DNA of 64,000 nt. Source: Cellulosimicrobium cellulans. GTDB taxonomy: Bacteria; Actinomycetota; Actinomycetes; Actinomycetales; Cellulomonadaceae. Positions 7,697 through 16,025 of the stretch are shown piece after piece. Numbering within the stretch: position 1 is the stretch's first letter; each line of letters opens with the position of its first letter. The position numbers and the translations under genes are program-made. The stretch is taken from the NCBI RefSeq assembly GCF_007679345.1, contig NZ_VEGH01000004.1:1-64000 (forward strand), read 5' to 3'. The notes below the pieces were generated by a model that was given only the letters and a program-made list of their open reading frames with translations, had not been told where the DNA came from and searched no databases.

Positions 7697-8626
7697 GTGG
7701 CCCTGACCCACGAGGCTCGTGCCACCTCGCCGCGGCGGACCCCCCTCACCTGGGTCCGTCGCGGCGGGCTGAGCACGCTCGTCTTCGCGCTGCCGCTGCT
7801 GGTGGTGTTCGGGCTGTTCTCCTGGCTGCCGATCGGCAGGGCCGTCGTGATGAGCCTGCAGGAGACCAACCTGGTCACCACAGCCTGGGTCGGCCTGGAC
7901 AACTTCCGCACGGTGCTGGCCGACCCGCTGCTGGCGACCGCCGTCGGCAACACGCTGTGGTTCGCGGCGCTCGCCCTGCTGCTCGGCTACCCCGTGCCGC
8001 TTCTCGCGGCGGTGCTGATGAGCGAGGTGCGCCGGGCGAAGGGCCTGTACAGCGCCCTCGCCTACCTGCCCGTGGTGGTCCCGCCGGTCGTCGCCGTGCT
8101 GCTGTGGAAGTTCTTCTTCGACGCGCGGCCCGAGGGCGTGTTCAACACGATGCTCGGCTGGGTCGGCGTCGGGCCGGTGCCCTGGTTGCAGGACGCCGGC
8201 TGGGCGATGCCGTCGCTGGTGCTGGAGGCCACCTGGGCCGCGGCCGGCGGGACGATCATCATCTACCTGGCCGCGCTGACCTCCGTCCCTGGCGAGCTGT
8301 ACGACGCCGCCGAGGTCGACGGCGCGTCGGTCTGGCGCAAGGTCTGGCACGTGACGATGCCGCAGCTGCGCGGCGTCCTGCTCATCACCTTCATCCTGCA
8401 GATCATCGGGACCGCACAGGTGTTCCTCGAGCCGTACCTGTTCACCGACGGCGGGCCGGCGAACGCGACGATCACGGTGCTGCTGCTCGTCTACCGGTAC
8501 GCGTTCGGGCAGAGCCTCGGCGGCGACTACGGGGCGGCGACCGCGCTGAGCCTCATGCTCGCCGTCCTCCTCGCGGTGCTCTCGGTCGTGTACTTCCGCC
8601 TCACCCGGTCCTGGAGCCAGACATGA
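7697..8626 (+). CDS. ABC sugar transporter permease (MalF-like)
   Basis: 309 residues with six predicted membrane spans. The inner-membrane permease signature, which contacts the ATPase, appears as EVDGASVWRKVWHVTMPQLRG (EAA loop), preceded by a long hydrophobic TM1 (STLVFALPLLVVFGLFSWLPI). It forms a heterodimer with the next gene product. GTG at 7697 directly follows the stop of the binding-protein gene, so translation is probably coupled; its own stop overlaps the next start as ATGA. No ATP-binding subunit is encoded in the operon. Confidence 0.93.
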   Translation: MALTHEARATSPRRTPLTWVRRGGLSTLVFALPLLVVFGLFSWLPIGRAVVMSLQETNLVTTAWVGLDNFRTVLADPLLATAVGNTLWFAALALLLGYPVPLLAAVLMSEVRRAKGLYSALAYLPVVVPPVVAVLLWKFFFDARPEGVFNTMLGWVGVGPVPWLQDAGWAMPSLVLEATWAAAGGTIIIYLAALTSVPGELYDAAEVDGASVWRKVWHVTMPQLRGVLLITFILQIIGTAQVFLEPYLFTDGGPANATITVLLLVYRYAFGQSLGGDYGAATALSLMLAVLLAVLSVVYFRLTRSWSQT

Positions 8627-9648
8627 CGACTTCGACGAGTCCCGCCGGTCCCGCGACGGCGGCCGACGCCGCCGCTGCGGAGGTCGCGGCCGCGACCTCC
8701 GCCGCGGTCCCGGAGGGTGGCCGGCCCCGTCGCGGCCCGCGCCCCGGCCACCGCCGCCCGCGCCCCGACGAGGCCGACCGGGGCGCCCTGTCGCCCGCCG
8801 ACTGGCGCCGCCCGCTGGTCCGCCGGTCGGTGCGGCTGTCGCACGGGGTGCTGCTCGCGCTGCTGGTGCTGTGCGGACTCGGTCCCCTGGTGCTGCTCGC
8901 GAAGTTCGCGGTCACGCCGACGCAGGACATCCTGCGCACCCCGCTCGCGGTGTTCCCGAACGGGATCGCGTGGGACAACCTGTCGGCGGCCTGGAACGAC
9001 GTGCAGGTCAGCCGGTACTTCCTCAACACCGTCGTGCTGGCCGCGGGGGCGTGGGCCAGCCAGATCCTGGTCGCGACGACCGGCGGCTACCTGCTGTCGG
9101 TGCTGCGGCCGCGGTACGCGAAGGTCGTGCAGGCGGCGGTGCTGGCGACGCTCTTCGTGCCGGCCGTCGTGCTGCTGGTGCCGCTGTACCTGGTGATCCT
9201 CGACCCGCCGGTGCTCGGCCGGTCGCTGATGAACTCCTACTGGGCCGTGTGGCTGCCCGCGGGGGCCAGCGCGTTCAACGTGCTGCTGGTGCAGCGGTTC
9301 TTCGACAGCCTGCCGCGGGAGGTGTTCGAGGCCGCGCGGGTCGACGGGGCCGGGCCGTTCCGGCTGTTCTGGTCGATCGTGCTGCCGATGAGCCGGCCGA
9401 TCCTGGGCGTGGTGTCGGTGTTCGCGATCATCGCGTCGTGGAAGGACTTCCTGTGGCCGCTGCTCGTGCTGCGGGACCCGGACATCCAGCCGCTGTCCGT
9501 GCGGCTGCCGTCGCTGCAGGCCACCACCGACCTCGGGGTGCTGATGGCGGCGCTGGCGATCTCGACGCTGATCCCGGTCCTGCTGTTCCTCGTGTTCCAG
9601 CGGCTGTTCCTCCGGGGTGCGGGGCTGGGCGGGGCGGTCAAGGGGTGA
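8623..9648 (+). CDS. ABC sugar transporter permease (MalG-like)
   Basis: 341 residues. A long Ala/Pro/Arg-rich cytoplasmic N-terminal tail (about 65 residues) precedes TM1 (LLALLVLCGLGPLVLLAKFAV). The EAA motif reads EAARVDGAGPFRLFWSIVLPMSRP and the C-terminus is GGAVKG, as in MalG-type permeases. The tail is longer than usual for the family. It shares an ATGA overlap with the upstream permease. The partner ATPase must be encoded elsewhere; a shared MsiK-type ATPase is the known solution in Streptomyces and is my inference here. Confidence 0.92.
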   Translation: MTTSTSPAGPATAADAAAAEVAAATSAAVPEGGRPRRGPRPGHRRPRPDEADRGALSPADWRRPLVRRSVRLSHGVLLALLVLCGLGPLVLLAKFAVTPTQDILRTPLAVFPNGIAWDNLSAAWNDVQVSRYFLNTVVLAAGAWASQILVATTGGYLLSVLRPRYAKVVQAAVLATLFVPAVVLLVPLYLVILDPPVLGRSLMNSYWAVWLPAGASAFNVLLVQRFFDSLPREVFEAARVDGAGPFRLFWSIVLPMSRPILGVVSVFAIIASWKDFLWPLLVLRDPDIQPLSVRLPSLQATTDLGVLMAALAISTLIPVLLFLVFQRLFLRGAGLGGAVKG

Positions 9649-9705
9649 CGCGCGAGCTCCCGGCGATCTGACGAGCCGTCGTATCAAGATCACGCCTGAG
9701 TGGTC

Positions 9706-9733
9706 GGCCTCCCGGCGGGCGGGTGCGGAGGCC
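9706..9733. terminator. Hairpin between the glucoside operon and hemH
   Basis: GGCCTCC (9706-9712) and GGAGGCC (9727-9733) form a perfect 7-bp stem with a 14-nt loop, 57 nt after the permease stop. It may end the sugar operon; it also lies just before the hemH start and could instead affect hemH expression. Confidence 0.35.
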
Positions 9734-9750
9734 GGTGGGATGATGAGGCG

Positions 9751-10953
9751 GTGTCTTCCCCCACCGTGACGGCGTCGTCGCTCGCACCGTACGACGCCCT
9801 CCTCCTCCTCTCGTTCGGCGGCCCGGAGAAGCCCGAGGACGTCCTGCCGTTCATGCGCAACGTGACCCGCGGCAAGGGCATCCCCGAGGAGCGCCTGGTC
9901 GAGGTCAGCCAGCACTACGCGCTGTTCGGCGGCCGCAGCCCGATCAACGACCAGAACCGCGAGCTGCTCGCCGCCCTGCGCGCCGAGCTCGACGCGCGCG
10001 GCATCGACACCCCGCTCGCGTGGGGCAACCGCAACTGGGAGCCCTACACCGACGGCGCCCTGGCGGACCTGCGCGAGCGCGGCGCGTCCCGCGTGCTCGC
10101 GGTCGTCACCAGCGCCTACGGGTCCTACTCCGGCTGCCGGCAGTACCGCGAGCACGTCGCCGCGGCGCTCGCGGGCGTCGCGGGGGAGCCGGAGGGCTGC
10201 GCCGACGCCGAGGCCGCCGCGGGCGTCCAGGTCGACAAGCTCCGGCACTACTTCAACCACCCGGGCTTCGTGCGCGCCAACGCCGACGCCGTGGTCGAGG
10301 CGTTCACCGAGCTCGCCGCGCAGGTCGGCCGGCCGGTCGCCGAGGTCGCCGCCGAGGCGCCGCTGCTGTTCGTCACGCACTCGATCCCGCTCGCGATGGA
10401 GGCCGGCTCGGCCGCCGCCCGCCCCGGCTACCAGGCCCAGCACCAGGACGCCTGCCGCGAGGTGGTGCAGCTCGTCGCCGCCGAGCTCGGGGTGTCGCCG
10501 GACTGGAGCCTGGCGTTCTGCTCGCGCTCCGGCCCGCCCTCGCAGCCGTGGCTGGAGCCCGACATCAACGACGTGCTCGCCGAGCGGGCGGAGGCCGGCA
10601 CGACCGCCGTCGTCATGTCGCCGATCGGCTTCGTCTCCGACCACATGGAGGTCGCCTACGACCTCGACACCGAGGCGATGGCCACCGCGCGGGACCTGGG
10701 CGTCACCGCGGTGCGCGCGGGCTCCGCGTCCACCCGGGCGCCGTTCGTCGCGGGCCTGGTCGACCTGATGCTCGAGCGCGCGGCCGCCGAGCGCGGCGAG
10801 GACCCCGACCGGGCGACCGTCGGCGTGCTCGGCGCCTGGCCGGACCGGTGCGCCGTGGGCTGCTGCTTCCAGCGCGCCGGCGTCGACACGGGCCTGCCCA
10901 CCATCAACCAGCAGCGAGCGGACGACACCAGCGAGGGAGCACCAGCACGATGA
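9751..10953 (+). CDS. hemH: Ferrochelatase (coproporphyrin-type, actinobacterial)
   Basis: About 400 residues. It begins [25 protein letters not shown], the hallmark N-terminus of ferrochelatases. The metal-site His is in FVTHSIP, and a second conserved stretch is [17 protein letters not shown] with its acidic/His residues. A Cys-rich C-terminal segment (CAVGCCFQ) resembles the [2Fe-2S] cluster region of actinobacterial enzymes. Because the next gene is HemQ, this enzyme should insert iron into coproporphyrin III, not protoporphyrin. GTG at 9751 is chosen by homology position and short distance to GATGAGG. Its stop overlaps the HemQ start (ATGA), indicating coupled translation. Confidence 0.95.
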   Translation: MSSPTVTASSLAPYDALLLLSFGGPEKPEDVLPFMRNVTRGKGIPEERLVEVSQHYALFGGRSPINDQNRELLAALRAELDARGIDTPLAWGNRNWEPYTDGALADLRERGASRVLAVVTSAYGSYSGCRQYREHVAAALAGVAGEPEGCADAEAAAGVQVDKLRHYFNHPGFVRANADAVVEAFTELAAQVGRPVAEVAAEAPLLFVTHSIPLAMEAGSAAARPGYQAQHQDACREVVQLVAAELGVSPDWSLAFCSRSGPPSQPWLEPDINDVLAERAEAGTTAVVMSPIGFVSDHMEVAYDLDTEAMATARDLGVTAVRAGSASTRAPFVAGLVDLMLERAAAERGEDPDRATVGVLGAWPDRCAVGCCFQRAGVDTGLPTINQQRADDTSEGAPAR

Positions 10954-11687
10954 GCACCACGACGCCGCCGGCCGGCGGGCACAGCACCGAGGTCGCCGAC
11001 CAGATCAACGCCTCGATCCGGTACGCGATGTACGCGGTGTTCGAGACCACCGAGCCGCTGCCCGCCGACGGCGTCGAGCGGAAGCGCTACGTCGAGGACG
11101 CGCTCGCCGCGCTGACCGGCCCCGACGCCCCCGCGGGCCTGGTCGTCCGCGGCTGGTACGACGTCGCCGGCCTGCGCGCCGACGCGGACCTCATGGTCTG
11201 GTGGTGGGCCCCGACGATCGAGGCCGTGCAGGAGGCGTTCCACCGGCTGCGTGCCAGCGAGCTCGGCGCGCACCTGCTCCCGGTGTGGTCCGTCGCGGCG
11301 ATGCACCGGCCGGCCGAGTTCAACCGCGGCCACGTCCCGGCGTTCCTGGCCGGCGAGGCGCCGCGCGACTACCTGTGCGTGTACCCGTTCGTGCGGTCCT
11401 ACGAGTGGTACCTGCTGTCCGACGAGGAGCGCCGCGAGCTGCTCCGCGAGCACGGCCACGCCGCCCGCGACTACGCCGACGTCCGCGCCAACACGCTGTC
11501 GTCGTTCGCCCTCGGCGACTACGAGTGGATCCTCGGCTTCGAGGCCGACGAGCTGCACCGCATCGTCGACCTCATGCGCGACCTCCGCGCGACCGGCGCC
11601 CGCCGGCACGTGCGCGAGGAGGTGCCGTTCTACACCGGCCCGCGCGTCGAGCTCGCGGACTGGGCGGAGCGGCAGCCGCGCGCGTGA
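10950..11687 (+). CDS. hemQ: Coproheme decarboxylase HemQ (ChdC)
   Basis: 245 residues, chlorite-dismutase-like fold. HemQ oxidatively decarboxylates iron-coproporphyrin III to haem b, the last step of the coproporphyrin-dependent pathway. Diagnostic segments are [18 protein letters not shown], and [20 protein letters not shown], where Tyr154 corresponds to the catalytic tyrosine known in firmicute HemQ. No signal peptide is present, so it is cytoplasmic. The start ATG at 10950 overlaps the hemH stop and has GAGGGAG upstream inside hemH. The operon order hemH-hemQ is common in actinobacteria. Confidence 0.95.
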   Translation: MSTTTPPAGGHSTEVADQINASIRYAMYAVFETTEPLPADGVERKRYVEDALAALTGPDAPAGLVVRGWYDVAGLRADADLMVWWWAPTIEAVQEAFHRLRASELGAHLLPVWSVAAMHRPAEFNRGHVPAFLAGEAPRDYLCVYPFVRSYEWYLLSDEERRELLREHGHAARDYADVRANTLSSFALGDYEWILGFEADELHRIVDLMRDLRATGARRHVREEVPFYTGPRVELADWAERQPRA

Positions 11688-11694
11688 GACGCGG

Positions 11695-12135
11695 CTAGAC
11701 GGATTCCTCGGCGGGGGCGGGCAGCAGGCGGCTGACCCGCCCCTCGCCGTCGACGAGCACGAGCGCGCCGTCGGCGACGGCGGCGCGCACGGGGTGGGCC
11801 AGCAGGTCGAGGACCGCCCGCTCCCGGGCCATGTGCTCGGGCGTGCCGGCCATGAGCGTGGTGACCATCGGTCCGAACGTGAGCGTGCCGGTGCCGGTGC
11901 CGGTGCGGGTGCCGGGCGCGGGGTCGTCGGGCTCGGGCTCGCCCGGGTCGGCGCCGTCGCCGTCGCCGTCCGGGGCGAAGGACCAGGTGCCCCGCAGCCG
12001 GTTGACGCCGCCGGTGCCGTACACCTGGCCGTCCCCGGAGAACGTCAGCGACGGGTGCGCCCGCTCCGGCCCGTCGTCGAGCGGCACGCCCGCGACCTCG
12101 GTGAACCGCCACGTGCCCCCGACGACCTCGTTCAT
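11695..12135 (-). CDS. META-domain (HslJ-like) protein
   Basis: About 146 residues. The sequence VVGGTWRFTEVAGVPLDDG followed by HPSLTFSGDGQVYGTGGVNRLRGTW matches the META domain of HslJ-type heat-inducible or secreted proteins, and FGPMVTTLMAG is the second conserved block. An acidic/Gly-Thr spacer of about 30 residues is inserted between the two blocks. There is no visible signal peptide. The start at 12135 (ATG) is the first Met before the domain; the frame stays open upstream across a repeat cluster. It converges with hemQ, with only 7 nt between stops. Function is not known. Confidence 0.82.
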   Translation of the reverse strand: MNEVVGGTWRFTEVAGVPLDDGPERAHPSLTFSGDGQVYGTGGVNRLRGTWSFAPDGDGDGADPGEPEPDDPAPGTRTGTGTGTLTFGPMVTTLMAGTPEHMARERAVLDLLAHPVRAAVADGALVLVDGEGRVSRLLPAPAEESV

Positions 12136-12166
12136 GGCGCCGATCCTGCCACCGCGCGGCGCGCGC

Positions 12167-12259
12167 CGCCGAGCGCGGCACCGCTCGCCGAGCGCGGTAC
12201 CTCCCGCCGAGCGCGGCAGATCCAGCCACCGCACTCGGCGCGGACCACCGCACTCGGCG
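12167..12259. repeat. Cluster of 19-nt-spaced direct and inverted repeats
   Basis: CGCCGAGCGCGGYA occurs at 12167-12180, 12186-12199 and 12205-12218, a 19-nt period. It is followed by CCGCACTCGGCG at 12229-12240 and 12248-12259, which is nearly its reverse complement, also 19 nt apart. The cluster fills the gap between the LLM oxidoreductase stop (12305) and the META gene start (12135). It could form several alternative hairpins as a terminator, act as a phased array of binding sites, or be a small dispersed repeat. Confidence 0.7.
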
Positions 12260-12304
12260 CTCGGCCGCCCTGGCCGCCCCGGCCGCCCTGGCCGCCGGCG
12301 CAGG

Positions 12305-13369
12305 TCACCAGGCGGCGGCCAGGGCCTCCAGGGTGGCGATGCGGTCCTCGACCGCGTGGGTCGTGGCCGTGACGATCAGCTCGTCCGCGCCGGTGCGCTC
12401 GACCAGCTCCCGCAGCGCCGTCGCGGCGGGCTCCGCCGTGGTGGCGATCTGGGTGCCCGCCACCTTCGCGAAGAACTCCGCGGCCTGCACCGGGTCGAGG
12501 TCCGCGAGCAGCTTCTCCGCGTCCTCCGGGGTCTCGATCGGCGCCAGCGCGCCCCGGCTCCGCAGCCGCAGCGCCATCACCTTCGACGGCCCGGCCAGCC
12601 ACTGCGCCCGCTCCTGCGACTCGGCGACGATCACCGACGCCGACACCATGAGGTGCGGGGCGTCGAGCACCTCGGACGGCCGGAACGCCGAGCGGTACAC
12701 CTCGGCCGCGGTCGTGGTGATGCCGGTGCCGAAGTGGTGCGCGTAGGAGAACGGGAGGCCGAGCTCGCCGGCGAGCTGCGCGCTGAACGTCGACGAGCCC
12801 AGCAGCCAGACCTCCGGCGTGCCGGCGGGCACCGGGGTGGCGCGCAGCCGCTGCGCGACCGCCGACGCGGCGCGCCCCGCGGGCGGCTGCCCGAGCAGGT
12901 GCAGCACGTCGAGGAGCTCGGCGGGGAAGTCCTCGGCGCCCAGGCCCTCGACCGTGCGGCGCAGCGCGGCGGCGGTCATCGGGTCGGCGCCGGGCGCGCG
13001 GCCGATGCCGAGGTCGACCCGGCCCGGGTGCAGCGCCTCGAGCATGGCGAACTGCTCGGCGATCACCAGCGGCGGGTGGTTCGGCAGCATGACGCCGCCG
13101 GAGCCGACCCGGATGCGCTCGGTCGACGCGGCGAGGTGCGCGAGCAGCACGCCGGGGGAGGTCGACGCGACGGCGGGCATGCTGTGGTGCTCGGCGACCC
13201 AGAACCGGCGGTAGCCCAGGGCGTCGGCGCGGCGGGCCAGCGCCGTGGAGTCGGCCAGGGCGTCGGCGCTGGTCGCCCCGGTCCCGACGGGGGACAGGTC
13301 CAGCACGGACAGCGGGACCTCGGGGCGGACGACGGGCTGGTGCGCGCGGGCGGCGTCGGGTGTGCTCAC
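12305..13369 (-). CDS. LLM-class flavin-dependent oxidoreductase
   Basis: 354 residues, luciferase-like monooxygenase fold (TIM barrel). Recognisable blocks are LSVLDLSPVGTG, RFWVAEHHSMPAVAST, IRVGSGGVMLPNHPPLVIAEQFAMLEALHPGRVDLGIGRAPG, which match the MsnO8-like group of alkane-monooxygenase-type LLM enzymes. It would use FMN or F420; the substrate is unknown. GTG at 13369 begins the conserved N-terminus with no clear ribosome binding site. It is co-directional with gdhA but separated by a hairpin and a repeat, so it is probably transcribed separately. A repeat cluster follows its stop. Confidence 0.9.
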   Translation of the reverse strand: MSTPDAARAHQPVVRPEVPLSVLDLSPVGTGATSADALADSTALARRADALGYRRFWVAEHHSMPAVASTSPGVLLAHLAASTERIRVGSGGVMLPNHPPLVIAEQFAMLEALHPGRVDLGIGRAPGADPMTAAALRRTVEGLGAEDFPAELLDVLHLLGQPPAGRAASAVAQRLRATPVPAGTPEVWLLGSSTFSAQLAGELGLPFSYAHHFGTGITTTAAEVYRSAFRPSEVLDAPHLMVSASVIVAESQERAQWLAGPSKVMALRLRSRGALAPIETPEDAEKLLADLDPVQAAEFFAKVAGTQIATTAEPAATALRELVERTGADELIVTATTHAVEDRIATLEALAAAW

Positions 13370-13379
13370 GTCAGGGGCA

Positions 13380-13418
13380 ACGCGGCCGGCCCGCGGGTCC
13401 TTCCCGAGCCGGCCGCGT
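13380..13418 (-). terminator. Hairpin downstream of glutamate dehydrogenase
   Basis: ACGCGGCCGGC (13380-13390) and GCCGGCCGCGT (13408-13418) form a perfect 11-bp stem with a 17-nt loop. It lies about 90 nt past the gdhA stop and just before the LLM gene, as expected of an intrinsic terminator lacking a U-tract. Confidence 0.5.
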
Positions 13419-13445
13419 CCCGCGTCACAGCCGCGGAGCGGTGCC

Positions 13446-13505
13446 GGGCGTCCCGCCGGGCGTCCCGCCGCGCGCCCCGCCGCGCGCCCCGCCGCGCGTC
13501 CCGCC
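13446..13505. repeat. Five 12-nt tandem repeats
   Basis: Units GGGCGTCCCGCC, GGGCGTCCCGCC, GCGCGCCCCGCC, GCGCGCCCCGCC and GCGCGTCCCGCC run head to tail and end 2 nt before the gdhA stop codon complement. They are non-coding in the chosen annotation. Such arrays can change copy number by slippage. Confidence 0.75.
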
Positions 13506-13507
13506 GA

Positions 13508-14812
13508 TCAGGGGTAGAGCCCCCGCAGCTGGTGCGCCTCGGCCACCCGCCGCACGCCGATGACGAGCGCCGCGTCCCGCAGGGTGATGCGGTCCGCCCG
13601 GGCTCGCTGCGCCACCGCCGCGTACGCCGAGCGCATCCGCTGCTCCAGCCGGTCCTCGATCTCGCGCTCGGTCCACCAGTACGCCTGCTGGGCCTGGACC
13701 CACTCGAAGTACGAGACCACCACGCCGCCGGCGTTCGCGAGGATGTCGGGGACGACGGTGATCCCGCGGTCCGCGAGCACCCGGTCGCCCGCGCTGGTGG
13801 TGGGGCCGTTCGCGCCCTCCACCACCCAGCGCGCCTTGACCGCGGCGGCGGTGTCCTCGTCGAGCACGTCCTCGGTCGCGGCGGGGATCAGCACGTCGAC
13901 GTCGAGGGCCAGCAGCTCCGCGTTCGTCACCGGGTCCGCGCCGGTGAAGCCGACCACCGACCCGGTCTCCGCGACGTGGGTGTGCAGCGCGGCGACGTCC
14001 AGGCCGCCCGGGTGGTGCACGCCGCCGTACTGGTCGCTGACGGCGACGACGCGCGCACCGCCCTCCGCGAGGAACCGCGCCGCGTGCGAGCCGACCTTGC
14101 CGAAGCCCTGCACCGCGGCCGTCACCTCGGACAGCTCCGTCCCGGCGTCGGCCAGCGCGGCGGCGGTCGCGTGCACGACGCCGCGGGAGGTGGCGGTCGC
14201 CCGGCCGAGCGACCCGCCGACGGCGAGCGGCTTGCCGGTGACGACGGCCGGGATCGTGTACCCGGAGTTGACCGAGTACGTGTCCATCACCCAGCTCATC
14301 GTCTGCTCGGTGGTGCCCACGTCGGGTGCCATGATGTCGCGCTCCGGGCCGATGATCGGCATGACCTCGGAGGTGTACCGCCGGGTCACGCGCTCGAGCT
14401 CGGCGGGGGAGTAGCCGCGCGGGTCGATGGCCACGCCGCCCTTGGCGCCGCCGTACGGCAGCTCGACGACCGCGCACTTCCAGGTCATCCACATCGCCAG
14501 CGCCCGGACCTCGTCGATGTCGACGCCGGGGGCGTACCGCAGGCCGCCCTTGCCGGGGCCGCGGGAGATGTTGTGCTGCACCCGGTAGCCGGACAGCAGC
14601 TCGATCCGGCCGTCGTCCCGGCGCAGCGGCACGGCGACGTGCAGCTCGCGGCGCGGCGTGGCGAGCATCTGGTGCAGGCCGTCGTCGTAGCCGAGCAGCT
14701 CCACGGCCGACGACAGCTGCGCGAGCGCGGTCGTCAGGGGGGAGGAGGTGCGCGGGGCGGGCGTCGCGGGGGTGGGCGACGCGGGCGTCCCGGCGGGTGC
14801 TGTCGCGGTCAT
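13508..14812 (-). CDS. gdhA: Glutamate dehydrogenase (Glu/Leu/Phe/Val family)
   Basis: 434 residues. The N-terminal dimerisation/substrate domain carries YRVQHNISRGPGKGGLRY and the catalytic-lysine region WKCAVVELPYGGAKGGV. The Rossmann domain begins AAVQGFGKVGSHAARFL (GxGxxG). The C-terminal VPDILANAGGVVVSYFEWVQ is the standard signature. The enzyme interconverts glutamate and 2-oxoglutarate with ammonia; cofactor preference cannot be assigned. The ATG at 14812 has a perfect AGGAGG a few bases upstream, which decides the start over a longer open frame. It stands alone on the minus strand. Its product connects with PutA, whose end product is glutamate, 3 kb away, but no common regulation is visible. 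Confidence 0.95.
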   Translation of the reverse strand: MTATAPAGTPASPTPATPAPRTSSPLTTALAQLSSAVELLGYDDGLHQMLATPRRELHVAVPLRRDDGRIELLSGYRVQHNISRGPGKGGLRYAPGVDIDEVRALAMWMTWKCAVVELPYGGAKGGVAIDPRGYSPAELERVTRRYTSEVMPIIGPERDIMAPDVGTTEQTMSWVMDTYSVNSGYTIPAVVTGKPLAVGGSLGRATATSRGVVHATAAALADAGTELSEVTAAVQGFGKVGSHAARFLAEGGARVVAVSDQYGGVHHPGGLDVAALHTHVAETGSVVGFTGADPVTNAELLALDVDVLIPAATEDVLDEDTAAAVKARWVVEGANGPTTSAGDRVLADRGITVVPDILANAGGVVVSYFEWVQAQQAYWWTEREIEDRLEQRMRSAYAAVAQRARADRITLRDAALVIGVRRVAEAHQLRGLYP

Positions 14813-14993
14813 GCAGAGGCCTCCTGGGCATCGCGTCCGGCAGCCCGGGCGCGGCCTCGTCGCCGCCCCCGCCGGCGGCGGCCGGGGTACCTCGTCACTG
14901 TGCCACACCGGGCCGGGCGCCGAGCGTCCGGGGTGGCGGGCGCACCGGCCCGGACCGCCGGGCGCCCGGGCGCCCGGTGCGGGCGCGGCCCGG

Positions 14994-16025
14994 TCAGGAC
15001 GTGCGGCCCGGCCCGTACTCGAAGTGCCAGTACTCCTCGTACGGCTGGCCCTGGCGGACCCGGGCCGGGGCGTACCAGCCGTAGGCAGGGCCGTTCGCGA
15101 CCAGCCAGTCGTACCGCGCGGTGCCGAACCCGTAGGTCCCGGCCCACTCCTGGACGTCGAGCGCGGTGCCCAGGCCGTGCGACGACGTCCCCGGCGCCGC
15201 CGCGAGCCCGCCGAACGCCGCCTTCATCGCCACCTGGTCCTCGTACGACCGGTAGGTCAGGTCCAGGTCGATCGACGCGCCGAACTGCCCGCGGAAGGCC
15301 TCGTTCAGGGCAGTGAGCGCGTCGGCGGCGTCGCAGCGCAGGTACTGGGCGAACCCGAGCTGGTCCGTGCCCCAGGGCACTTGGCACATGGCGGAGGCGG
15401 GCATGTGGCCGTTCGACCCGTCGCCGTCGGCGGTCGGCACCGAGGTGACCCACAGGACGTTCCCCTGCGCGTCGACCGGGCGGCCGTCGACCCACCCCGC
15501 GATGCCAGGGTTGCCCGGCGCGCCGGCGGGGGCTCCGGTCCCCGTGCCGGCGACCTCGCGCGCGGCCGCGGCGTCGGCGGCGGCCCGCTCCTCCGCGGCG
15601 CGGGCGGCCTCGGCGGCGGCCTGCTCCGCGGCGGCCTGCTCCGCGGCGACCCGGGCGGCCTCCTCGGCCGCGGCCTGCTCCCGGGCGGCGCGTCCCGCCT
15701 GGGCGGCCCGGCGCGAGGCCTCGGCGACGGCGGCCTCGCGCCGCTCGGCCAGGAAGTCGTCCTCGGCCGCGGCGAGCTCGGCCGACAGCCCGATCGCCTC
15801 GGCCCGCTGCTCGGCCTGCGCGGCGCGCTCGCGTCCCTGGTGCAGCTGCACGCCGGCGATCGCGACGGCGGCCACGAGCACGGCGCTGGTCGCCCCCGCG
15901 ACGACGGCGCGCCCGCGACCTGCCGGCCGGCCACGCCCGGCCGGGCGCCCGCGACCCGTCGCGCGACCGGGCCGGCGTGCCCGGGCCGCGCGACGGGTCG
16001 GCGGCGGCGCGTCCGGCTCGGTCAC
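14994..16025 (-). CDS. Membrane-anchored M15 (VanY-like) D-Ala-D-Ala carboxypeptidase
   Basis: 343 residues. A basic Arg/Pro/Gly-rich cytoplasmic stretch (1-40) is followed by one membrane span (about 41-60), an Ala/Glu-rich coiled coil (about 65-155) with AAEQAAAEQ repeats, and a C-terminal peptidase M15 domain (about 195-340). Zinc ligands are visible in TSSHGLGTALD and EYWHFEYG. It should trim peptidoglycan stem peptides outside the cell, with the coiled coil acting as spacer or oligomeriser. GTG at 16025 overlaps the upstream reductase stop as GTGA, which decides the start. Functional relation to that reductase is unclear. Confidence 0.88.
   Translation of the reverse strand: MTEPDAPPPTRRAARARRPGRATGRGRPAGRGRPAGRGRAVVAGATSAVLVAAVAIAGVQLHQGRERAAQAEQRAEAIGLSAELAAAEDDFLAERREAAVAEASRRAAQAGRAAREQAAAEEAARVAAEQAAAEQAAAEAARAAEERAAADAAAAREVAGTGTGAPAGAPGNPGIAGWVDGRPVDAQGNVLWVTSVPTADGDGSNGHMPASAMCQVPWGTDQLGFAQYLRCDAADALTALNEAFRGQFGASIDLDLTYRSYEDQVAMKAAFGGLAAAPGTSSHGLGTALDVQEWAGTYGFGTARYDWLVANGPAYGWYAPARVRQGQPYEEYWHFEYGPGRTS

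Noticed and set aside
12167..12259. CRISPR-like regular repeats
   Set aside because: The spacing of 19 nt leaves spacers of only 5-8 nt, the orientation inverts, and there are no cas genes.
13446..13505. CRISPR or satellite array
   Set aside because: The units are contiguous 12-mers with no spacers, so this is a simple tandem repeat.
15590..15690. Tandem DNA repeat as a mobile element
   Set aside because: The repetition encodes AAEQ-type coiled-coil repeats inside the M15 peptidase frame and has no transposon features.
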